18,343 nt of DNA from Allobrachymonas sp. (GTDB lineage: Bacteria; Pseudomonadota; Gammaproteobacteria; Burkholderiales; Burkholderiaceae_C), in contig JAUNUE010000012.1 of the NCBI GenBank assembly GCA_030538335.1, positions 1-18,343 of the forward strand, given 5' to 3'. Of this stretch, positions 14,457 through 18,343 are shown piece by piece; positions within the stretch are counted from its first letter, which is position 1; every line of letters starts with the position of its first letter. The notes below the pieces were generated by a model. That model was given only the letters and a program-made list of their open reading frames with translations. It was not told the origin of the DNA and ran no database searches. Made by a program: the position numbers and the translations under genes.

Positions 14457-15242
14457 TCACCAGGGCGCCAGCGCCGTGCGCTTGAGCACAAACTGGCGCT
14501 GGCGGTAATCGGGCAGGATTTTTTCCACCCAGGCCCAGAAGCGCGGGCCGTGGTTCATTTCGTGCAAATGCGCCAACTCGTGCACCACCACGTAATCCAG
14601 CACGTCGGGCGGCATTTGCATCAAACGCCAATGCAGGCGGATAACACCGCTACTGGTGGCACTGCCCCAGCGCCCTTCGGCTTGGCTCAACTTCAACTCC
14701 CGCCAGCGCACATCCAGCAAAACAGCAAAATGATCCAGCCGGGCGGTGAATACTGCCAAAGCCTGTTGCTGCATCCAGTGCGTGACCACAGCGCGCAGAT
14801 CGGCGGCTGGCGTCTGTTGGGGCAACTCCAGCCACAGCACGTCGGCTGCAGGTGTTGACACAGGCGGTAGTTGCGATGACGCGCCCTCAACGGCGCCCGG
14901 CAGACCCTGTTGTCCACCGGATTCCAGACGTGCGGCAGCCACAATGCGCCTGATGCGTGCGGGAGTCATCCGGGCCGCGCCAGCACCACCCGTTTCACCC
15001 AGCAGACGGATTTGCAGCAACCTGCCGCGCCAAGGCAGGTATTGGCCGTCTTGCCAGAGCGGCGCATTCTGCGCGCCCAACGCGCGCTGTTTGGCTTGCT
15101 GCTCCAGCTTGCGCACAATCCACCCAGCCTTTTCGTGCAGGATGCGTTCAATTTCTCCCACACTCACCCAGATGGGGGCGTTGACCTCCAGGCCCTGCTG
15201 TGCGATGCGCATGCCCACGGTACGGCGGCGACGACGCTGCAA
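14457..15242 (-). CDS. YgjP/DUF45-type zinc metallopeptidase, catalytic portion (5' end lost to frameshift)
   Basis: This frame, open from a TTG at 15242, encodes 261 aa of a predicted M48/SprT-like zincin. The zinc site is HELAHLHEMNH (His221, Glu222, His225, His231), followed by PRFWAWVEKILPDY, the DUF45/YgjP signature; WGSATSSGVIRLHWRL also fits. It begins QRRRRRTVGMRIAQQGLEVNAPIWVSVGEI, which in relatives is internal: the preceding strand (…L.G..LAY) is found in the neighbouring frame just upstream. So the TTG is probably not a true start and the gene is broken near 15245. An insertion rich in Gly, Pro and Ser at about 83-135 is longer than usual. It faces rlpA with no gap. Confidence 0.8.
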   Translation of the reverse strand: MQRRRRRTVGMRIAQQGLEVNAPIWVSVGEIERILHEKAGWIVRKLEQQAKQRALGAQNAPLWQDGQYLPWRGRLLQIRLLGETGGAGAARMTPARIRRIVAAARLESGGQQGLPGAVEGASSQLPPVSTPAADVLWLELPQQTPAADLRAVVTHWMQQQALAVFTARLDHFAVLLDVRWRELKLSQAEGRWGSATSSGVIRLHWRLMQMPPDVLDYVVVHELAHLHEMNHGPRFWAWVEKILPDYRQRQFVLKRTALAPW

Positions 15243-15502
15243 AAGTAGGCCAAAGCCTGCCCGTTCAGCACAATCTGCCGGTTGGCCTGCGGATGTTGCA
15301 AGGCAGGCACCACACGGGTGCCATGAGAAGGTGCGGGCGGGTTTTCGGGCACCAGCAAAGGCGACGGATGAACCGTCTCTGGCCCCGGATGTATTGATGG
15401 GGGAATACGGGCGCCCGAGGGGATACCAGGGCTGATCCAGCTTTGCTCCTCACCCCAATCCAGATTCAATTGCCGGGGATCAGCCGTTCGACCTCTACCC
15501 AT
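15164..15502 (-). pseudogene. 5' fragment of the YgjP/DUF45 metallopeptidase gene, out of frame with the rest
   Basis: ATG at 15502 lies four bases after the gmhB stop. The frame reads a Pro-rich lead (QLNLDWGEEQSW, then PSPLLVPENPPAP) and LQHPQANRQIVLNGQALAY, the normal N-terminal strand of this family, up to codon TAC at 15247-15245. After that it reads unrelated residues to a stop at 15164. One base added beside 15244/15245 would join ALAY to LLQRRRRRTVG and give one protein of about 345 aa. The site (TACTTTTGC) borders a T4 run, and it is not a canonical -1 slippery heptamer. A sequencing error and a real mutation are both possible. Confidence 0.72.
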
Positions 15503-15506
15503 GGCT

Positions 15507-16142
15507 TCAGACGCTTTCTGCGCCTATTTTTGCTTTTTTGTCGGCTTCTTCTCGCATTTTTTCTGAATTTCGCTCTTCTTTCGCCAGCAAATCTTCGGCA
15601 AACGCCAGCAAATCGCTGTGCACCTGGGTGTTGGGTGGAAAGCTGGCATCCAGAGCACGATCTCGCCAGACCCTGCCTTCGCCCGTGCACACCAGATGCG
15701 GCTGAAACCCGGCTGAGGCCGCCGCCTGCATGTCGCGCAAGGCATCGCCCACCATGGGGATCTGCTTGGGCTCCACGCCGTAGCGTTTGGCAATGTCCAG
15801 CAGCAGGCCCGGCTGCGGCTTGGCACACCTGCAGTTGTCCTCAGGCCCGTGCGGGCAGAAGAAAACCGCGTCCAGACGCCCGCCCGCAACGGCCAATTCC
15901 TGGTGCATGCGGGTATTGATGGCATGAAAAGTTGTCATGTCCAGCACCCCGCGGCCCAAACCGGGCTGGTTGGTCGCCATCACCACCAGCCAGCCCGCGC
16001 GATTGAGCAAGGCCACGGCTTCAAGCGCACCCGGCACTGGCTCAAACTCTTCTGGTGTGCGGGTAAAACCCTCGCGCCAAGTATTGAGCGTGCCATCGCG
16101 GTCAATCACGACCAGGCGGGGTTGGTTTTTGTTGCGTGACAT
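15507..16142 (-). CDS. gmhB: D-glycero-D-manno-heptose 1,7-bisphosphate 7-phosphatase GmhB
   Basis: GmhB removes the 7-phosphate during ADP-heptose synthesis for the LPS inner core. The 211-aa HAD-family protein starts at ATG 16142; a TTG four codons earlier is less likely. The nucleophile Asp14 and Asp16 lie in VIDRDGTLN. NQPGLGRG is typical, and the zinc motif is Cys96, His98, Cys104, Cys106 in FFCPHGPEDNCRCAKPQPG. VGDALRDMQAAASAG holds the Mg-binding Asp133. A charged tail (about 180-211, KEERNSEKMREEADKK) extends beyond the usual end. Whether it prefers the alpha or beta anomer cannot be told. A possible promoter is TTGCGC-16-TACACT in the 76-bp gap after carB. The metallopeptidase gene follows at once. 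Confidence 0.93.
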   Translation of the reverse strand: MSRNKNQPRLVVIDRDGTLNTWREGFTRTPEEFEPVPGALEAVALLNRAGWLVVMATNQPGLGRGVLDMTTFHAINTRMHQELAVAGGRLDAVFFCPHGPEDNCRCAKPQPGLLLDIAKRYGVEPKQIPMVGDALRDMQAAASAGFQPHLVCTGEGRVWRDRALDASFPPNTQVHSDLLAFAEDLLAKEERNSEKMREEADKKAKIGAESV

Positions 16143-16218
16143 ACTTTGATTCAATCGGTGAATACAAGTGTACGGTCAAAACCAGAGAGCGCAAGCCCCT
16201 GTCCCTGAGCGATGATAT

Positions 16219-18343
16219 TTACGCCGGTTGCAGCGCCGCGTGCATTTCCTGTACCGATACCACGCCCAGCGCGTCGATAAAGCCCATGCCTTCCACGGCG
16301 GCTTCGGCACCTGCAATCGTGGTGAAGATGGTGACACGCGCTTGCAAGGCGCTGGTGCGGATGGCGCGGCTGTCGGCAATGGCGTTGCGGCGGTCTTCAA
16401 CGGTATTGATGACCATGGCAATTTCGCCGTTCTTGATCATGTCGACGATGTGCGGGCGGCCTTCGACCACCTTGTTGACCGTTTCGCACGGCACACCTGC
16501 GTCGCGGATGGCCTGCGCCGTGCCGCGTGTTGCCACCACGGTAAAGCCCTGCGCCGCAAGGTTTTGCGCAATCTCCACCGCGCGCGGTTTGTCGCTGTCT
16601 TTCACGGTCAGGAACACCTTGCCGTCTTCGGGTTTGGGCAGTTTTTCGCCCGCGCCGATCTGTGCCTTGACGTAAGCCTCGCCAAACGTTTTGCCCACGC
16701 CCATGACTTCGCCCGTAGATTTCATCTCGGGGCCGAGAATCGGATCCACGCCGGGGAACTTGACGAAGGGGAACACGGCTTCTTTCACGCTGAAGTACGG
16801 CAGCTCGCGTTCGTCCGAGCCGATGCCTTGTGCATCCAACGACTGGCCGACCATGCAGCGCGCCGCCACCTTGGCCAAGGGCACGCTGGTGGCCTTGCTG
16901 ACAAAGGGCACGGTGCGGCTGGCGCGCGGGTTCACTTCCAGCACATAGATCACGTCTTGCACCTTGTCTTGCGCGTCGGGCACTTCCTGGATGGCGAACT
17001 GCACGTTCATCAGCCCCACTACCTGCAGGGCATCGGCCATGGCTGCCGTCTGGCGTTTGAGTTCGGCCACGGTCGCGGGCTTGAGGTAATACGGCGGCAG
17101 CGAGCAGGCCGAGTCGCCACTGTGTACACCCGCCTGCTCGATGTGCTCCATCACGCCGCCGATGAAGACACGGCCGGTCGCGTCGCGCACGCAATCCACA
17201 TCGCATTCGATCGCGTCATTGAGGAAGCGGTCCAGCAACACCGGCGAATCGTTGCTGACCTTGACCGCTTCACGCATATAGCGTTCAAGATCACGTTGTT
17301 CGTAGACGATTTCCATCGCACGGCCACCCAACACATAACTCGGGCGCACCACCAGCGGGTAGCCCAGCGCTTCGGCTTTTTCCAGCGCCTCGGCCTCGGT
17401 GCGCGCCGTGGCGTTCGACGGCTGGCGCAATTGCAGGTCGTTGAGCAGTTTCTGGAAACGCTCGCGGTCTTCGGCTGCATCGATCATGTCGGGCGAGGTG
17501 CCGATGATGGGCACGCCCGCAGCCTCCAGTCCCAGCGCGAGTTTCAACGGCGTTTGCCCGCCATACTGCACGATCACGCCAGTGGGTTTTTCCTTGTCAA
17601 CAATTTCGAGCACGTCTTCGAGCGTCAGCGGCTCGAAGTACAGGCGGTCGCTGGTGTCGTAGTCGGTCGAGACGGTCTCAGGATTGCAGTTGACCATGAT
17701 GGTCTCGTACCCGTCTTCGCGCATCGCCAGCGCCGCGTGCACGCAGCAGTAGTCAAACTCAATGCCCTGCCCGATGCGGTTGGGGCCGCCACCCAGCACC
17801 ATGATTTTTTTCTTGTCCGTCGGCTCGGCCTCGCATTCATCGGCGTAGGTTGAATACATATAGGCCTTGTTGGTGGCAAATGCGCCGCCACAGGTATCCA
17901 CACGCTTGTACACCGGGTGTACCTTCAAGTCCACGCGGTGCTGGCGCACGGCCGCTTCGGTGCTGGCCGTGAGCTTGGCCAGACGCCGGTCGGAAAAGCC
18001 TTTTTGCTTGAGCATGCGCAACGTCGCAGCATCCAGCGAAGCCAGGGCACCCTGCCCTTTTTCCTCCACCCGCTTGTCCAGCGCCAGTTCCAGCTTGACG
18101 ATTTCTTCAATCTGCACGAGGAACCATTTGTCGATTTTGGTGATCTGGTGCACCTCATCCACGCTCCAGCCCGCTGCAAAAGCGTCGCCGATGTACCAGA
18201 TGCGCTCTGGCCCCGGGTCGCCCAGTTCCATCTCCAGCAGTTCGCGGTCTTTGGTTTTTTCGTTCATGCCATCGACGCCAACTTCCAGCCCGCGCAGCGC
18301 TTTCTGGAACGACTCCTGGAACGTGCGGCCGATGGCCATCACC
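16219..18343 (-). CDS. carB: Carbamoyl-phosphate synthase large subunit (N-terminal third outside window)
   Basis: CarB makes carbamoyl phosphate from bicarbonate, ammonia and two ATP, feeding arginine and pyrimidine synthesis, with CarA as glutaminase partner. The visible 708 codons start within VMAIGRTFQESFQKALRGLE, the end of the first ATP-grasp half, so about 370 residues lie beyond the right edge. Then come the oligomerisation domain (HPVYKRVDTCGGAFATNKAYMYSTY), the second ATP-grasp half (IMVLGGGPNRIGQGIEFDYC, MVNCNPETVSTDYDTSDRLYFEP, VLEVNPRASRTVPFVSKAT), and a C-terminal MGS-like allosteric domain from about STGEVMGVGKTF to VVSVQEMHAALQPA. No frameshift or missing motif is seen. Confidence 0.97.
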   Translation of the reverse strand, partial: VMAIGRTFQESFQKALRGLEVGVDGMNEKTKDRELLEMELGDPGPERIWYIGDAFAAGWSVDEVHQITKIDKWFLVQIEEIVKLELALDKRVEEKGQGALASLDAATLRMLKQKGFSDRRLAKLTASTEAAVRQHRVDLKVHPVYKRVDTCGGAFATNKAYMYSTYADECEAEPTDKKKIMVLGGGPNRIGQGIEFDYCCVHAALAMREDGYETIMVNCNPETVSTDYDTSDRLYFEPLTLEDVLEIVDKEKPTGVIVQYGGQTPLKLALGLEAAGVPIIGTSPDMIDAAEDRERFQKLLNDLQLRQPSNATARTEAEALEKAEALGYPLVVRPSYVLGGRAMEIVYEQRDLERYMREAVKVSNDSPVLLDRFLNDAIECDVDCVRDATGRVFIGGVMEHIEQAGVHSGDSACSLPPYYLKPATVAELKRQTAAMADALQVVGLMNVQFAIQEVPDAQDKVQDVIYVLEVNPRASRTVPFVSKATSVPLAKVAARCMVGQSLDAQGIGSDERELPYFSVKEAVFPFVKFPGVDPILGPEMKSTGEVMGVGKTFGEAYVKAQIGAGEKLPKPEDGKVFLTVKDSDKPRAVEIAQNLAAQGFTVVATRGTAQAIRDAGVPCETVNKVVEGRPHIVDMIKNGEIAMVINTVEDRRNAIADSRAIRTSALQARVTIFTTIAGAEAAVEGMGFIDALGVVSVQEMHAALQPA

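Noticed and set aside
15236..15250. Programmed -1 frameshifting in the metallopeptidase gene
   Set aside because: The site is not an X XXY YYZ heptamer and no stimulatory hairpin at proper distance was evident; a one-base deletion or read error is simpler.
16228..17853. Plus-strand open frame of 541 codons opposite carB
   Set aside because: Antisense shadow of carB, rich in His, Arg and Ala, with no family signature.
1..18343. CRISPR array, IS element or prophage
   Set aside because: No regularly spaced direct repeats, transposase, integrase or phage genes were seen, and all long regions are accounted for by housekeeping or metabolic genes.

Overview
The window reads as ordinary chromosomal DNA of a betaproteobacterium, most likely a Comamonadaceae-like member of the Burkholderiales. 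The basis is overall high GC, the rimP-nusA-infB order, a lineage-typical long basic/acidic spacer in IF2, and the wording of the RimP, IF2 and GmhB proteins; this is family resemblance by eye, not a database match. No IS element, prophage, CRISPR array, tRNA or rRNA was seen.

Left part (1-4870, minus strand): rimP, nusA and infB form the transcription/translation operon. infB runs off the left edge. A strong sigma70-type promoter (TTGTAA-17-TATAAT) lies upstream of rimP. An intrinsic-terminator-like hairpin with a T8 tract lies between promoter and rimP, so the operon probably has an attenuated leader. fabI (enoyl-ACP reductase) is divergent, and a 7+7 bp dyad covers the rimP -35 region in the shared intergenic space.

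Middle (5816-12625, minus strand): a tight gene series begins with a family-3 solute-binding protein, followed by two amino-acid ABC permeases, aceK (isocitrate dehydrogenase kinase/phosphatase), a YchJ/UPF0225 protein with SEC-C-type cysteines, and an exported alpha/beta hydrolase. Several of these genes overlap by 8-11 bp. No ABC ATPase gene is present. A class I/II aminotransferase lies upstream and ends in its own terminator. A 10-bp hairpin between the binding-protein gene and the first permease probably gives unequal expression.

Right part: a beta-carbonic anhydrase (minus) and rlpA (plus) diverge from a 325-bp AT-rich intergenic region. rlpA abuts, stop to stop, a YgjP/DUF45-type zinc metallopeptidase gene that appears to be broken by a one-base frameshift near 15245. 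gmhB (heptose bisphosphate phosphatase, LPS core) lies just upstream of it, and the 3' two-thirds of carB (carbamoyl-phosphate synthase large chain) runs off the right edge.

I found no clear novel system. The observations most worth checking are the rimP leader terminator, the dyad over the rimP/fabI promoters, the frameshifted metallopeptidase, and the ATPase-less transporter fused into a unit with aceK.
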